Notes under the pieces: generated by a model | What the model was told of the DNA's origin: nothing | Seen by the model: the letters and a program-made list of their open reading frames with translations, nothing else | Databases searched by the model: none | Origin: Nitrospirota bacterium | GTDB taxonomy: Bacteria; Nitrospirota; UBA9217 | DNA: 62,421 bases | Assembly: GCA_035516965.1 (NCBI GenBank) | Contig: DATIZR010000060.1 | Location: 1 to 62,421 of the forward strand | Direction: 5' to 3' | Shown here: positions 1-10,041 of the stretch, piece after piece | Layout: every line of letters begins with the position of its first letter | Numbering within the stretch: position 1 is the first letter of the stretch | Position numbers and translations under genes: made by a program

Positions 1-126
1 GTGCGCAAGAAGCCGCTCAGCCGCAGGACCATGGAGATCGCCCAGAGCATCGGCGCCGGTCTGCTGATCACGCTGATCGCGGTCGTTTCCTATAATGACA
101 TCATGAGGATGTTCTTCAGCAAGTAA
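1..126 (+). CDS. rseP: RseP-type site-2 protease, C-terminal end (partial)
   Basis: The window opens inside a reading frame that gives 41 residues before TAA. It has a basic stretch (VRKKPLSRR) followed by a hydrophobic segment (LLITLIAVVSYNDIMRMF). This matches the conserved last transmembrane helix of the RseP/site-2 zinc metalloprotease family, whose members end in a similar 'NDI.R' motif. RseP cuts membrane-bound regulators within the membrane. The catalytic HExxH and PDZ parts lie outside the window. Support comes from the next gene, ispG, since rseP-ispG-proS is a common order in delta-proteobacterial genomes. The short length is the main uncertainty. Confidence 0.72.
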   Translation: MRKKPLSRRTMEIAQSIGAGLLITLIAVVSYNDIMRMFFSK

Positions 127-170
127 GGGAACTAGCCGGCAAGCCGGCAAGCTCAAGAGGGATTCTTTCA

Positions 171-1256
171 TTGATGGACCCTATACCCCGCAGGCGAACA
201 AGGCAGATCTCCCTCGGTTCCGTCAAAATCGGCGGAGGCGCGCCGGTCGTCGTCCAGTCCATGTGCAACACGGACACGCGGGACGCGGCAAAGACGCTCG
301 AGCAGATGAGTCATCTCGAACAGGCGGGATGCGAGGTGGTGAGGCTTGCCGTTCCCGACCTTGACGCGGCAAAGGCGCTGGGCGGGATCCGTAAGGGTAC
401 GAAGCTTCCCCTCATTGCGGACATTCACTTCGATTACCGCCTGGCGCTCGAAGCCGTGAAGCAGGGCGTGGACGGGCTCCGGATCAACCCGGGCAATATC
501 GGCGGGAAGGACAAGGTGGCCGAGGTCGTGGCCGCATGCAGGGAGCGGAATATCCCGATCCGCATCGGTGTGAACGCGGGCTCGCTCGAGAAGAATCTGC
601 TCGAACGGTACGGCCACCCGACGCCCGAAGCGATCGTCGAGAGCGCCTTCGGCCATATCCGCATTCTTGAAGACCTGAACTTCACGAACCTCAAGGTCTC
701 GCTCAAGGCCTCCGACGTGATGACGACCGTCGCGGCCTACCGGCTGTTCTCTCAGCAGTCCGACTATCCGCTCCACATCGGCATCTCCGAAGCCGGCACG
801 CTCTTCTCCGGCACGGTCAAGTCCAGCGTGGGGCTCGGCATCCTGCTGAGCGAAGGCATCGGCGACACCATGCGGGTCTCGCTCACCGCCGATCCCGTCG
901 AGGAGGTCCGCGCAGCCTACGAGATATTGAAAGCCCTCAAGGTCCGGCAGCGCGGCGTGAACATCATCTCCTGCCCGACCTGCGGCAGGACCGAGATCGA
1001 CATCATCGGGCTTGCCCAGGAGGTGGAAAAACGGCTGGCCCACATCAAGGAGCCGATCACCGTAGCGGTCATGGGCTGCGTGGTGAACGGGCCGGGCGAG
1101 GCGCGCGAGGCCGATGCGGGCATTGCCGGCGGCAGGGGAGTGGGCCTCTTGTTCAAGTACGGAGAGATCGTCAAGAAGCTTTCCGAGGAGGACCTCGCCG
1201 ACGCGCTCGTGAAGGAAGTGGAAGAGATAGTAAGCAAAACAAAATTGAAATCATGA
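171..1256 (+). CDS. ispG: 4-hydroxy-3-methylbut-2-enyl diphosphate synthase IspG
   Basis: 361 residues, the size of the short bacterial IspG (GcpE). It reduces methylerythritol cyclodiphosphate to HMBPP in the non-mevalonate isoprenoid pathway. The N-terminal TIM barrel begins near VQSMCNTDTRD. The C-terminal 4Fe-4S domain shows ISCPTCGRTEID and MGCVVNGPGEA, which carry the three cluster cysteines and the conserved NGPGEA motif. A TTG at 171 and an ATG at 174 are both possible starts; the AGAGG at about 156-160 fits the TTG better. It sits 44 bases after rseP and is followed by a short repeat and proS, so it is probably cotranscribed with them. Confidence 0.96.
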   Translation: MMDPIPRRRTRQISLGSVKIGGGAPVVVQSMCNTDTRDAAKTLEQMSHLEQAGCEVVRLAVPDLDAAKALGGIRKGTKLPLIADIHFDYRLALEAVKQGVDGLRINPGNIGGKDKVAEVVAACRERNIPIRIGVNAGSLEKNLLERYGHPTPEAIVESAFGHIRILEDLNFTNLKVSLKASDVMTTVAAYRLFSQQSDYPLHIGISEAGTLFSGTVKSSVGLGILLSEGIGDTMRVSLTADPVEEVRAAYEILKALKVRQRGVNIISCPTCGRTEIDIIGLAQEVEKRLAHIKEPITVAVMGCVVNGPGEAREADAGIAGGRGVGLLFKYGEIVKKLSEEDLADALVKEVEEIVSKTKLKS

Positions 1257-1262
1257 TACTTC

Positions 1263-1345
1263 TCGCGCAAAGGCGCCAAGACGCAAAGGAAAGCTGGATC
1301 TCGAGAGTCTTTTGCCTTTCTCTGCGACTTTGCGGCTCTGCGCGA
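1263..1345. repeat. MITE-like element, family 1 (inverted ends)
   Basis: Left end 1263-1293 and right end about 1314-1345 are imperfect inverted repeats built on the words GCGCAAAGGCGC and GACGCAAAGG. Related copies occur at 9256-9287 (one end), 47619-47708, 48944-48968 (one end), 50515-50670 and 53499-53662. It fills the ispG-proS gap. It shows no coding content. Confidence 0.75.
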
Positions 1346-1405
1346 GGCCGCCTTGTTTTGATTCTCGATTTGGTTTTATGAATTTGGTTCCTGAGGGGGT
1401 TCTCA

Positions 1406-3094
<1,689 letters not shown>

Positions 3095-3179
3095 CAATAG
3101 TCCGGAACCGGGAGATCGGAGTGCTGAACCAGGCGTTCTTCTCCGGACTTCAAGCACCGAGCTCCGAACAGGGGTGTGT

Positions 3180-3431
3180 ATGGACCGGGATATCGAACGG
3201 ATCAAAACCATCGTAGAAACGGCGGGCCAACGGTATCTGAGCAGGGGCGGGAGCGTGCGTCTGGCCGCGATCGAGGGCGGTATGGTCAAGATCGCGCCGG
3301 CGGGATTCTGCTGGCGCTGACATATCACCCGGGTGGCCCTGGTGCGGGGCCTCGAGGAGCAGTTGCGGTCTGAATTCCCCTGGGTGGAGCAGGTGCTCGT
3401 GGTGAAGCCGCAGCAGGAAACTCCACCGTAA
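3180..3431 (+). CDS. Nfu/NifU C-terminal-domain protein with in-frame UGA (putative selenoprotein, CxxU)
   Basis: From ATG 3180 the frame runs to TGA at 3318-3320 and then continues open, in the same frame, to TAA at 3429-3431, for 83 codons. The first part (MDRDIERIKTIV...LSRGGSVRLAAIEGGMVKI) and the part after the TGA (HITRVALVRGLEEQL, FPWVEQVLVV) together cover a complete NifU C-terminal (Nfu) domain. This domain carries an Fe-S cluster on a CxxC pair. The TGA falls exactly on the second cysteine of that pair: AGFCWR-TGA, so the motif is C-W-R-U (codon 47). A SECIS-like hairpin lies at 3335-3351. Seen: open frame, family match, position of TGA, hairpin. Inferred: UGA is read as selenocysteine. 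The alternative is a TGC-to-TGA nonsense mutation. It lies 85 bases after proS; AGGGG precedes the start. Confidence 0.72.
3335..3351 (+). promoter_or_regulatory. Putative bacterial SECIS hairpin
   Basis: GGCCC at 3335-3339 pairs with GGGCC at 3347-3351 and leaves a seven-base loop, TGGTGCG. Nineteen bases separate the TGA (3318-3320) from the loop. Bacterial SECIS elements are known to be small hairpins inside the coding region, with a G among the first two loop bases and a spacing of roughly 16-37 nt. Both conditions hold here. The stem is short, so this alone is moderate support. Confidence 0.55.
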
Positions 3432-3438
3432 AAAGAAC

Positions 3439-3466
3439 TTGAATTTCAGCGGTAAAGTACTATAAT
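3439..3466 (+). promoter_or_regulatory. Sigma-70-type promoter for the 75-residue protein
   Basis: TTGAAT at 3439-3444 and a perfect TATAAT at 3461-3466 are separated by 16 bases. The next gene starts at 3497 with a GGGAGGG ribosome-binding site, giving a leader of roughly 25 bases. Confidence 0.6.
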
Positions 3467-3496
3467 CGCTGGTTAGGGATAGGGAGGGTTCGCCGC

Positions 3497-3724
3497 ATGG
3501 AAGAGATCGTAAAACTCGCACTGACGCCTCAGCAGGTCGCTGAAATCAAAAAGCAGATCGGGTTCGATCTGGAGGAAATCTATCTCACCAAACGATCCCT
3601 CAACAAACTTCGCGTTTTCCGGCTCCGGCTCACGGAGGAACAGCAGCTTCTCCTGGAAGACAAGCTCGGACAGAAGGTCCGGGAACTGACCGTTACACGT
3701 TCCGTGGCCACAAGGATTCTCTAG
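3497..3724 (+). CDS. Small hypothetical protein (75 residues)
   Basis: Start ATG 3497 follows GGGAGGG and a sigma-70-type promoter, and the codon use matches its neighbours, so it is likely real. The product is soluble and charged, with predicted helical character. It contains TPQQVAEIKKQIGFDLEEIYL and RLTEEQQLLLEDKLGQKVREL, two amphipathic stretches that might dimerise. No cysteines or known catalytic motif are visible, and I do not recognise the family. It lies between the Nfu-like gene and a small lipoprotein gene, each apparently with its own signals. Confidence 0.65.
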   Translation: MEEIVKLALTPQQVAEIKKQIGFDLEEIYLTKRSLNKLRVFRLRLTEEQQLLLEDKLGQKVRELTVTRSVATRIL

Positions 3725-3812
3725 CCAGCCGGGGAGCAGCCGGCGCTCTCGCCTGCTGCTGCAATTTCCCGGCTCCTACCGTGCGTTCCGTACTCGAAAG
3801 GAGGTGATTCTC

Positions 3813-4019
3813 ATGAAAAGATATTTTGTTCTTATCCTGTCCCTCGTGGTCGTTCTTACCATTGCACTCGTTGGATGTGAAAAAAAGGCGGAAGCCCCGA
3901 AGCCCGTTGAGCAGCCTGCTGTGGCCCCGGCCGCCCCGGCTCCCGCACCGACGGTTCCTGCGCCGGCCCCGGCAGCACAGCCCATACCGGCACCGGCTTC
4001 CAAACCGGCAAAGAAATAA
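3813..4019 (+). CDS. Small proline/alanine-rich lipoprotein
   Basis: 68 residues. A basic N-terminus and hydrophobic helix (MKRYFVLILSLVVVLTIAL) lead to the lipobox LVGC, so Cys22 is the probable lipidated residue. The rest is a Pro/Ala-rich stretch ending in lysines (KPAKK), resembling an extended spacer that could reach through the periplasm. The ribosome-binding site AAAGGAGGTGATTCTC is almost ideal, which suggests strong translation and fixes the ATG at 3813. A terminator hairpin follows, so it is probably monocistronic. Its role cannot be told from sequence. Confidence 0.8.
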   Translation: MKRYFVLILSLVVVLTIALVGCEKKAEAPKPVEQPAVAPAAPAPAPTVPAPAPAAQPIPAPASKPAKK

Positions 4020-4050
4020 TCCAGGGAAAGACATCAGCAGCATCTGCACC

Positions 4051-4074
4051 GGCCCCCCAATGAGGGGGCCTTTT
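4051..4074 (+). terminator. Rho-independent terminator after the lipoprotein gene
   Basis: GGCCCCC (4051-4057) pairs with GGGGGCC (4064-4070) around CAATGA, followed by TTTTAT. Confidence 0.85.
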
Positions 4075-4200
4075 ATTTGGTTCTGTAGTATAATGGTTCC
4101 TGCGGCACCGGCCGTCCCCGAATGGCCGGGCGGATAACCGGCCCGCGGGAAGGCATTGCCGGGGCGCTACCCTTCCGATGCGAAATGACAGGATGAGCGT

Positions 4201-5994
4201 ATGACCAGACTGACGACGGACCTTCTCTGCGAGATCCTCCTGAAGGAGGGCAGGATCTCCCCCGAGCAGGCACGAGAGATCAAGGTCAAACAGGACATAC
4301 AGCGTATGAAGGTGCTCAAGGCCAGGGGCGACCCCCTGCAGCGGGGGAGGATGCACCTGGACGCGGAGGTGTCCCCCATCGAGGTCGCGGCATCGCTTGA
4401 GCTGGAAATCCCACGGGAGCCGGGCAAGGTGCTGACCGAAGATATGATCACGGAAGCGGTTGCACGGCACGCCGGGCTTCCCTTCAGGAAGATCGATCCC
4501 CTCAAGCTGAACCCCGAAGTGACGACGCAAATCCTTTCCCGCGCCTTCGCGCGCAGGACCGTTTCGGTCCCGCTCGAGCGAAACGACGACAAACTGACGA
4601 TCGCCGTCGCCGATCCCTTCAACATCGAAACGATCGAGAACATCGAGCGCATGGGGTACAAGGTCAGCCGTGTCGTGGCGCCGAAGACCGATATCCTCAA
4701 GATCATTACCGAGTTCTACGGGTTCCGGTCATCGGTCACCGCCGCGGCGAAGGAAATGTCTTCCCAGGTCGACCTCGGCAACCTGGAACAGTTTGTCCGG
4801 ATGAAGCCCGTCTCGGAGATCGAGGCAACGGACCGGCACATCGTGAACGCCGTGGAGTTCCTGTTCCGTTATGCTTTCGACCAGCGGGCGAGCGACATCC
4901 ACATCGAGCCGAAGCGCGAGTCGAGCGAGGTCCGGCTCCGGATCGACGGCATGCTCCACACGATCCACCGGACGCCCAAGGCGGTCCACCCCGCCTTTGT
5001 CTCGCGCATCAAGATGCTCTCGCGGATGGACATCGCGGAAAAGCGCCGGCCCCAGGACGGCAGGATCAAGACGGAATACAAGGAGCGCGAGGTCGAGCTC
5101 CGCGTCTCCACGATGCCCACGGCGTTCGGCGAGAAGGTGGTCATCAGGATCTTCGACCCCGACATCCTGCTCCAGGACCTGGAGGAGATCGGGTTCGAGC
5201 CGCGTGACTACGAAGTGTTCCGCTCCTTCCTGACGAGGCCGCACGGGATCGTGCTCGTCACGGGGCCCACGGGAAGCGGCAAGACCACGACCCTCTATTC
5301 GGCCCTGAAGACGGTCGCGACGCCGGAGGTGAACGTCGTCACCATCGAAGACCCCGTCGAGATGGTCCATGAACAGTTCAACCAGGTGAGCGTCCAGCCC
5401 GCGGTCGGCGTCACCTTCGGAAGCACCCTGCGCACGGTGCTGCGGCAGGACCCGGACATCATCATGGTCGGCGAGATCCGGGACCTGGAAACCGCGGAGA
5501 ACGCGGTGCAGGCGGCTCTGACGGGCCACCTGGTCTTCTCCACCCTGCATACCAACGACGCCCCCAGCTCGATCACGCGGCTCCTGGACCTCGGGGTTGC
5601 TCCGTACCTCATTTCCTCCACGGTGATCGGCGTCATGGCCCAGCGGCTGGTCCGCAAGATCTGCACCCACTGCGAGAAGGTCTATCAGCTGCTCCCCGAG
5701 GAGGCGGAGGCTGTCGGACTGGATTCATCCGGGAACGGGATCACCGTGAAGTACGGTGAAGGCTGCCCCCAGTGCCGCGGGACCGGGTACCAGGGAAGGA
5801 CGGGCATCTTCGAGATCATGGAAGTGAACGAGCGGATCCGTTCGATCATCAGGGAGAAGACGGACGCCGAACAAATCCGGAAGGCGGCGGTTTCCGACGG
5901 CATGACCGCTCTGCGCGAGGCCGCGGTCCGGAAGATGCTGAACGGGGAGACGACCTTTGACGAGGTCATCAGGGTCACGGGGGAGAAGATGTGA
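4201..5994 (+). CDS. GspE/PilB-family secretion or pilus assembly ATPase
   Basis: 597 residues. The N-terminal MshEN-like domain (to about residue 170) is followed by the GspE core with HIEPKRE, Walker A (GPTGSGKTTT, near residue 358), the Asp box, Walker B (DPDIIMVGEIRDLETAE) and the His box (FSTLHTNDAPSS). A zinc-binding CTHC...CPQC pair follows. Such hexameric ATPases drive assembly of pseudopili or type IV pili from the cytoplasmic side. It stands alone, far from the gsp operon, which has its own gspE at 23339. It may therefore be a pilB, or a second T2SS/T4P motor. An AGGA site precedes the ATG. No pilin gene is adjacent. Confidence 0.9.
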   Translation: MTRLTTDLLCEILLKEGRISPEQAREIKVKQDIQRMKVLKARGDPLQRGRMHLDAEVSPIEVAASLELEIPREPGKVLTEDMITEAVARHAGLPFRKIDPLKLNPEVTTQILSRAFARRTVSVPLERNDDKLTIAVADPFNIETIENIERMGYKVSRVVAPKTDILKIITEFYGFRSSVTAAAKEMSSQVDLGNLEQFVRMKPVSEIEATDRHIVNAVEFLFRYAFDQRASDIHIEPKRESSEVRLRIDGMLHTIHRTPKAVHPAFVSRIKMLSRMDIAEKRRPQDGRIKTEYKEREVELRVSTMPTAFGEKVVIRIFDPDILLQDLEEIGFEPRDYEVFRSFLTRPHGIVLVTGPTGSGKTTTLYSALKTVATPEVNVVTIEDPVEMVHEQFNQVSVQPAVGVTFGSTLRTVLRQDPDIIMVGEIRDLETAENAVQAALTGHLVFSTLHTNDAPSSITRLLDLGVAPYLISSTVIGVMAQRLVRKICTHCEKVYQLLPEEAEAVGLDSSGNGITVKYGEGCPQCRGTGYQGRTGIFEIMEVNERIRSIIREKTDAEQIRKAAVSDGMTALREAAVRKMLNGETTFDEVIRVTGEKM

Positions 5995-6109
5995 TTCACC
6001 CGGACGTGCACATGCCGAAGCTCAAATATCAAAATCGTCCTGTCGGGATGCTTGCCGCTTGTTCTGACATTTGGATTTCGGCCTTTGCAATACCCGTAGG
6101 GCTATTCTC

Positions 6110-7375
6110 ATGACCTTCCTCATGGATAACTGGCCGCTCGTCGCAGCCGCGTCGCTCTGTGTGCTGTTCGCCGCATTCTTCGCGGCGTCCGAGACGGCCA
6201 TCGTCTTCGCGAACAAGGCGCACCTCCGCGAGCTTGCAGACGCCGGCAGCGGGCGGGCGAAGGCGGTCATCCAGCTCCTGGGAGAGCGCGACCGCCTCCA
6301 CGGGACGCTACTGCTCGCCGAGAACTTTTTCATCATCATGGCCTCGGCCCTCGGCACGGTGACGGCAATGCACCTTTTCGCCGATACGACCATTTCCATC
6401 GTCACCTCGGCCCTGGTCTCCACGGTGCTCGTCGTCCTGGTCTCCAAGCTGGCCCCGAAGGGACTCGCTGCCCGGGACCCGGACCGTCTGGCGCTGATCG
6501 TTGCCCGGCCGATGCGGTTCACCATGAGGCTGCTGTCTCCGGCCGCGCGCCTGCTGGCCGGCGCCGCCGACTTTTTCGCGGGCCCCGGCCCCCAGGGCAT
6601 GTCCTGCACCGCGGTCGTGACCGAAGAAGACATCAAGGCAATGATCAATCTCGGGGAGGAGGGCGGTTCCCTCAAGGAGGAAGAGAAGGAACTCCTGCAC
6701 AAGGTCTTCGAGTTCGGCGACACCCTCGCGGCGCAGGCCATGCGCCCCAGGACCGAGATCGTGAGCATCCCCTCGATCGCCACGCTGCAGGACGTGCTCA
6801 ATCTCGTGTCTGAATTCGGCTATTCGCGCTACCCGGTCATCGAGGAAACGATCGACTCCGTCATCGGGATCCTGTATATCAAGGATATCCTTGTCGCAAT
6901 GTCGGCAGGCGAAGTGAACCGCGTGGACGGCATCCAGCGATTCATCAGGCCGGCCTATTTCATCCCGGAGAACAAGCGCGTGAGCGAGCTCCTGTCCGAG
7001 ATGCAGCGCGAACGGTTCCAGATCTCCATCGTCATCGACGAATACGGCGGGACCTCGGGACTCGTGACGCTGGAGGACCTGATCGAAGAGATCGTCGGCA
7101 GCATCCACGATGAGCTTGAGACCGCGGAAAAGGACGTCGAGGTCGTTGACGAGAAAAACTTCGTCATCTCGGGCCAGTCTGCGCTCGACGAGGTGAACGA
7201 ACTGCTCGGTACGTCACTCCATTCCGCTGATTTCAACACCCTGGGCGGGTTCGTGTTCGGACTGTTCGGAAGGATGCCCCGTGTCGGCGAGCAGCTCAAG
7301 TACAAGAACCTCAAGCTCGAGGTGCTGGAGCTTGAGGGACGGAAGATCAACAAGATCAAGATCACCAAGCTGTAA
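6110..7375 (+). CDS. CNNM/CorC-family transporter (DUF21 + CBS pair + CorC_HlyC)
   Basis: 421 residues. The N-terminal DUF21 domain has several hydrophobic helices (for example LVAAASLCVLFAAFFAAS and IVTSALVSTVLVVLVS). Next come EGGSLKEEEKELLHKVFEFG and two CBS motifs (MRPRTEIVSIP; RFQISIVIDEYGGTSGLVTL), then EEIVGSIHDE and a C-terminal CorC_HlyC domain. The family is linked to magnesium or cobalt efflux and ion homeostasis, often annotated 'hemolysin'. I chose ATG 6110 because the transmembrane domain begins right after it; ATG 6122 is also possible. It lies 115 bases after the ATPase gene. Confidence 0.9.
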   Translation: MTFLMDNWPLVAAASLCVLFAAFFAASETAIVFANKAHLRELADAGSGRAKAVIQLLGERDRLHGTLLLAENFFIIMASALGTVTAMHLFADTTISIVTSALVSTVLVVLVSKLAPKGLAARDPDRLALIVARPMRFTMRLLSPAARLLAGAADFFAGPGPQGMSCTAVVTEEDIKAMINLGEEGGSLKEEEKELLHKVFEFGDTLAAQAMRPRTEIVSIPSIATLQDVLNLVSEFGYSRYPVIEETIDSVIGILYIKDILVAMSAGEVNRVDGIQRFIRPAYFIPENKRVSELLSEMQRERFQISIVIDEYGGTSGLVTLEDLIEEIVGSIHDELETAEKDVEVVDEKNFVISGQSALDEVNELLGTSLHSADFNTLGGFVFGLFGRMPRVGEQLKYKNLKLEVLELEGRKINKIKITKL

Positions 7376-7417
7376 GAGACAAGAGACTCTCCGGTCGCTA
7401 TAAAGAGGGAGGTGTTT

Positions 7418-8341
7418 GTGCGTAAGAAAGTTACGGTTGTCGGTGCGGGCAATGTGGGGGCGTCGCTGGTGCAGCGGATTGCGGAGGCCAGGCTTGCCGA
7501 CGTGGTGATGGTGGATGTGATGGAAGGCGTGCCGCAGGGCAAGGGGCTCGACCTCCTGGAGGCGGGACCGGTCCTGGGCTATGATGAGAAGATAACCGGG
7601 AGTAATAGCTACGACGAGACCGCGGGATCGGACATCATCGTGATCACGGCCGGATTGGCCCGGAAGCCGGGCATGAGCAGGGACGACCTGCTCGCCGCGA
7701 ACGGCAGCATCGTGAAGCAGGTCGCGCAGGAAACGGGCCGACGCTCTCCCGATGCGGTCATGATCGTTGTCACGAACCCCATGGATGTGATGGCGTATGT
7801 AGCCATGAAGGCCACGGGCTTTCCGCGCGAGCGCGTGATCGGCATGGGAGGCGTGCTCGATTCGGCGCGGTTCCGCACGTTTATCGCCATGGAACTGGGC
7901 GTGTCCGTGGAGAACACCCATGCCTTCGTGCTGGGCGGACACGGCGACTCCATGGTGCCGTTGCCGCGCTACTCGACGGTCGCCGGCATCCCGATCACCG
8001 AGCTCATGAGTGCCGAGACGATCAACAGGCTCGTCGAGCGCACGCGGAACGGCGGTGCCGAGATCGTGGCGCTGCTCAAGACCGGGAGCGCATACTATGC
8101 GCCGTCCGCCTCCACCCTCGAGATGGTCGAGGCTATCCTGATGGACAGGAAGAAGATACTTCCCTGCTCGGTCTGGCTCGAAGGCGAGTACGGTGTAAAG
8201 GGCGCTTTTGCCGGCGTGCCAGTGAAGCTCGGCGCCGGAGGCATGGAGCTGGTGATCGAGATCAGACTGAATGCGGACGAGAACGCGGGGTTCATGAAGT
8301 CCGTTGACGCGGTGAGGGCGGGATGCGCGAAATTCACGTAG
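7418..8341 (+). CDS. mdh: Malate dehydrogenase (LDH-like type)
   Basis: 307 residues from GTG 7418 (GGGAGG placed five bases before it; a GTG at 7412 is also in frame). It interconverts malate and oxaloacetate with NAD. Visible are the Rossmann motif VVGAGNVG, the substrate-loop segment [29 protein letters not shown] and the catalytic His in GGHGDSMV. The arginines in the loop favour malate over lactate. It overlaps the next gene, the fumarase alpha subunit, by 19 bases, so the two are cotranscribed and translationally coupled. This gives a compact mdh-fumarase block for the C4 side of the TCA cycle. Confidence 0.95.
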   Translation: MRKKVTVVGAGNVGASLVQRIAEARLADVVMVDVMEGVPQGKGLDLLEAGPVLGYDEKITGSNSYDETAGSDIIVITAGLARKPGMSRDDLLAANGSIVKQVAQETGRRSPDAVMIVVTNPMDVMAYVAMKATGFPRERVIGMGGVLDSARFRTFIAMELGVSVENTHAFVLGGHGDSMVPLPRYSTVAGIPITELMSAETINRLVERTRNGGAEIVALLKTGSAYYAPSASTLEMVEAILMDRKKILPCSVWLEGEYGVKGAFAGVPVKLGAGGMELVIEIRLNADENAGFMKSVDAVRAGCAKFT

Positions 8342-9162
8342 ACGAGATCAGGGACAACGTGGCCCAGATCTGCATCGATGCCGCCTACAACCTGAGCGAC
8401 GACGTGCTCGCCGCCTTCGACAGGGCCGTCGAAACCGAGACGTCGCCGGGGGCAAAGGAGATCATCGGCCTGCTCAAGGAGAACGCTCATATCGCGAGGG
8501 AAGACCACATCCCGATCTGTCAGGATACGGGCATCGCGATCTTCTTCGTGGAAGTGGGCCAGGACCTGCGGATCAAGAACGGTTTCCTTTCTGACGCCAT
8601 CAACGAGGGCGTGCGCAAGGGGTATAAAGAGGGGTATCTCCGGAAGTCGGTGGTCGACCCGATCACGCGCAGGAATACCGGCGACAACACTCCCGCGATC
8701 ATCTACACCGAAGTGGTTCCTGGCGACCGGCTCAGGATCTCCTTCATGCCCAAAGGCGCAGGAAGCGAGAACATGAGCGTGATCCGGATGCTCAGGCCCA
8801 CTGAGGGCGTGGAGGGCATCACGAACTTTGTGCTCGAGTGCGTTCGGAAGGCGGGCGCGAATCCCTGCCCGCCGGTCGTAATCGGCGTGGGCATCGGCGG
8901 GGATTTCGAGAAGGCGGCGCTCATCGCGAAGAAGGCGCTGCTCCGGCACGTGGGAAGCCCCAACCCGAAACTGGAGCTGGCGTCCCTTGAGGAGACGCTG
9001 CTCAAGGCGGTGAACAAGACCGGCATCGGCCCGGAAGGCCTCGGCGGCAAGGTGACCGCCATGGCCGTACACGTGGAAAGTTTCCCCTGCCACATCGCGA
9101 GCCTCCCCGTGGCCGTGAACATCAACTGTCACGCGGCGCGGCACAAGACCATTATCCTGTAA
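8323..9162 (+). CDS. Class I fumarate hydratase, alpha subunit
   Basis: 279 residues, the size of the N-terminal half of FumA-type fumarase when split in two genes. It forms the 4Fe-4S part of the enzyme that hydrates fumarate to malate. Cluster-related cysteines appear in [16 protein letters not shown] and NINCHAARH; other family motifs are [10 protein letters not shown] and the C-terminal HAARHKT. The ATG at 8323 lies inside the end of mdh, preceded by GAGGG. The beta subunit follows after 130 bases of repeat sequence. The oxygen-sensitive cluster type fits an anaerobic life style. Confidence 0.94.
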   Translation: MREIHVDEIRDNVAQICIDAAYNLSDDVLAAFDRAVETETSPGAKEIIGLLKENAHIAREDHIPICQDTGIAIFFVEVGQDLRIKNGFLSDAINEGVRKGYKEGYLRKSVVDPITRRNTGDNTPAIIYTEVVPGDRLRISFMPKGAGSENMSVIRMLRPTEGVEGITNFVLECVRKAGANPCPPVVIGVGIGGDFEKAALIAKKALLRHVGSPNPKLELASLEETLLKAVNKTGIGPEGLGGKVTAMAVHVESFPCHIASLPVAVNINCHAARHKTIIL

Positions 9163-9287
9163 CCACAGATGAACAGGGGTAAAGCCAGGGATCGAAGAAA
9201 AGGAATCAGGCATGAACGCCGAAAAACACGGATCAAAGATTCTCCCGTTTTAATAAACCTTTGCGAACTTTGCGTCTTTGCGAGAAA
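9161..9287. repeat. Repeat-filled gap between fumarase subunit genes
   Basis: 9161-9180 carries a degenerate copy of the AACCACGGATGAACACGG repeat, and 9256-9287 carries one end of the MITE-like family 1 (TTTGCGTCTTTGCGAGA). No gene is present. The repeats have inserted between two subunits that are expected to be coexpressed. Confidence 0.65.
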
Positions 9288-9292
9288 AAACT

Positions 9293-9871
9293 ATGACCGA
9301 TCCCGTGAAAATCCATCCTCCCCTGACCGACGACGTGATCATGAGCCTCAAGGCCGGCGACCGGGTCCTGATCACGGGCGTGATCTTCACCGGCAGGGAT
9401 ATGGCGCACAAGTACATGGTCGAAGGACAGAAAAAGGGAGAGAAGGTCCCCTTTGATCTCAGGGGTCAGATCCTTTATTATACCGGCCCCACGCCCGCGG
9501 CGCCGGGCCGGGCCATCGGGTCCGCCGGGCCGACGACCAGCTATCGCATGGACAAGTACACGCCCCACCTGCTCGAGCTGGGCCTCAAGGGCATGATCGG
9601 CAAGGGGCCCCGCGGGCAGGACGTGAAGGACGCGATCATGAAACACAAGGCGGTTTATTTCGCCGCGATCGGGGGAGCCGGCGCCCTGATCTCCAAGTCG
9701 ATCAAAAAGGCCGAGGTGATCGCCTACCCCGAGCTCGGGACGGAGGCGGTCATGAGGCTCGAAGTGGAAGACTTCCCGGTCGTGGTCGTGAATGATGTGC
9801 ACGGAGCGGACCTGTACCGCATGGGCGTGGAACAATACCGGGAGGTTGGCGGGGAGGAAGACACGTGCTGA
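9293..9871 (+). CDS. Class I fumarate hydratase, beta subunit
   Basis: 192 residues from ATG 9293, corresponding to the C-terminal half of FumA-type enzymes. Characteristic stretches are LKAGDRVLITGVIFTGRDMA, GPTTSYRMDKYTP, the glycine-rich GLKGMIGKG and FAAIGGAGALISKSIK. It completes the fumarase with the alpha subunit encoded just upstream. The frame can be opened further upstream to a TTG at 9278, but that lies within the repeat, and the homologous region starts after the ATG. Confidence 0.94.
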   Translation: MTDPVKIHPPLTDDVIMSLKAGDRVLITGVIFTGRDMAHKYMVEGQKKGEKVPFDLRGQILYYTGPTPAAPGRAIGSAGPTTSYRMDKYTPHLLELGLKGMIGKGPRGQDVKDAIMKHKAVYFAAIGGAGALISKSIKKAEVIAYPELGTEAVMRLEVEDFPVVVVNDVHGADLYRMGVEQYREVGGEEDTC

Positions 9872-9951
9872 GGGGGACACTACCGACAGCCGGGGTACCG
9901 CTTCGCGGGACGAACCGATAAACACGGGTGAACCGCTGAGATGCAAGTGCC

Positions 9952-10020
9952 GTCATTCCCGCGAAAACGGAAATCCGGGATTAGTGCAAATATAAGATTC
10001 CTGCCTTCGCAGGGATGACG
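9952..10020. repeat. GTCATTCC-type inverted repeat
   Basis: The stretch begins GTCATTCCCGCGAAAACGG and ends GCCTTCGCAGGGATGAC. Its two ends are imperfect inverted copies. Related copies are at 37863-37967, 40693-40773 and 44278-44355. It lies between the fumarase beta gene and apt. Confidence 0.7.
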
Positions 10021-10041
10021 ATTATCCCGTCAGGAGAACTC

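Noticed and set aside
3176-3373. A 65-residue frame in another phase over the Nfu-like gene
   Set aside because: The phase starting at 3180 encodes an Nfu domain on both sides of the TGA, so this frame is a shadow.
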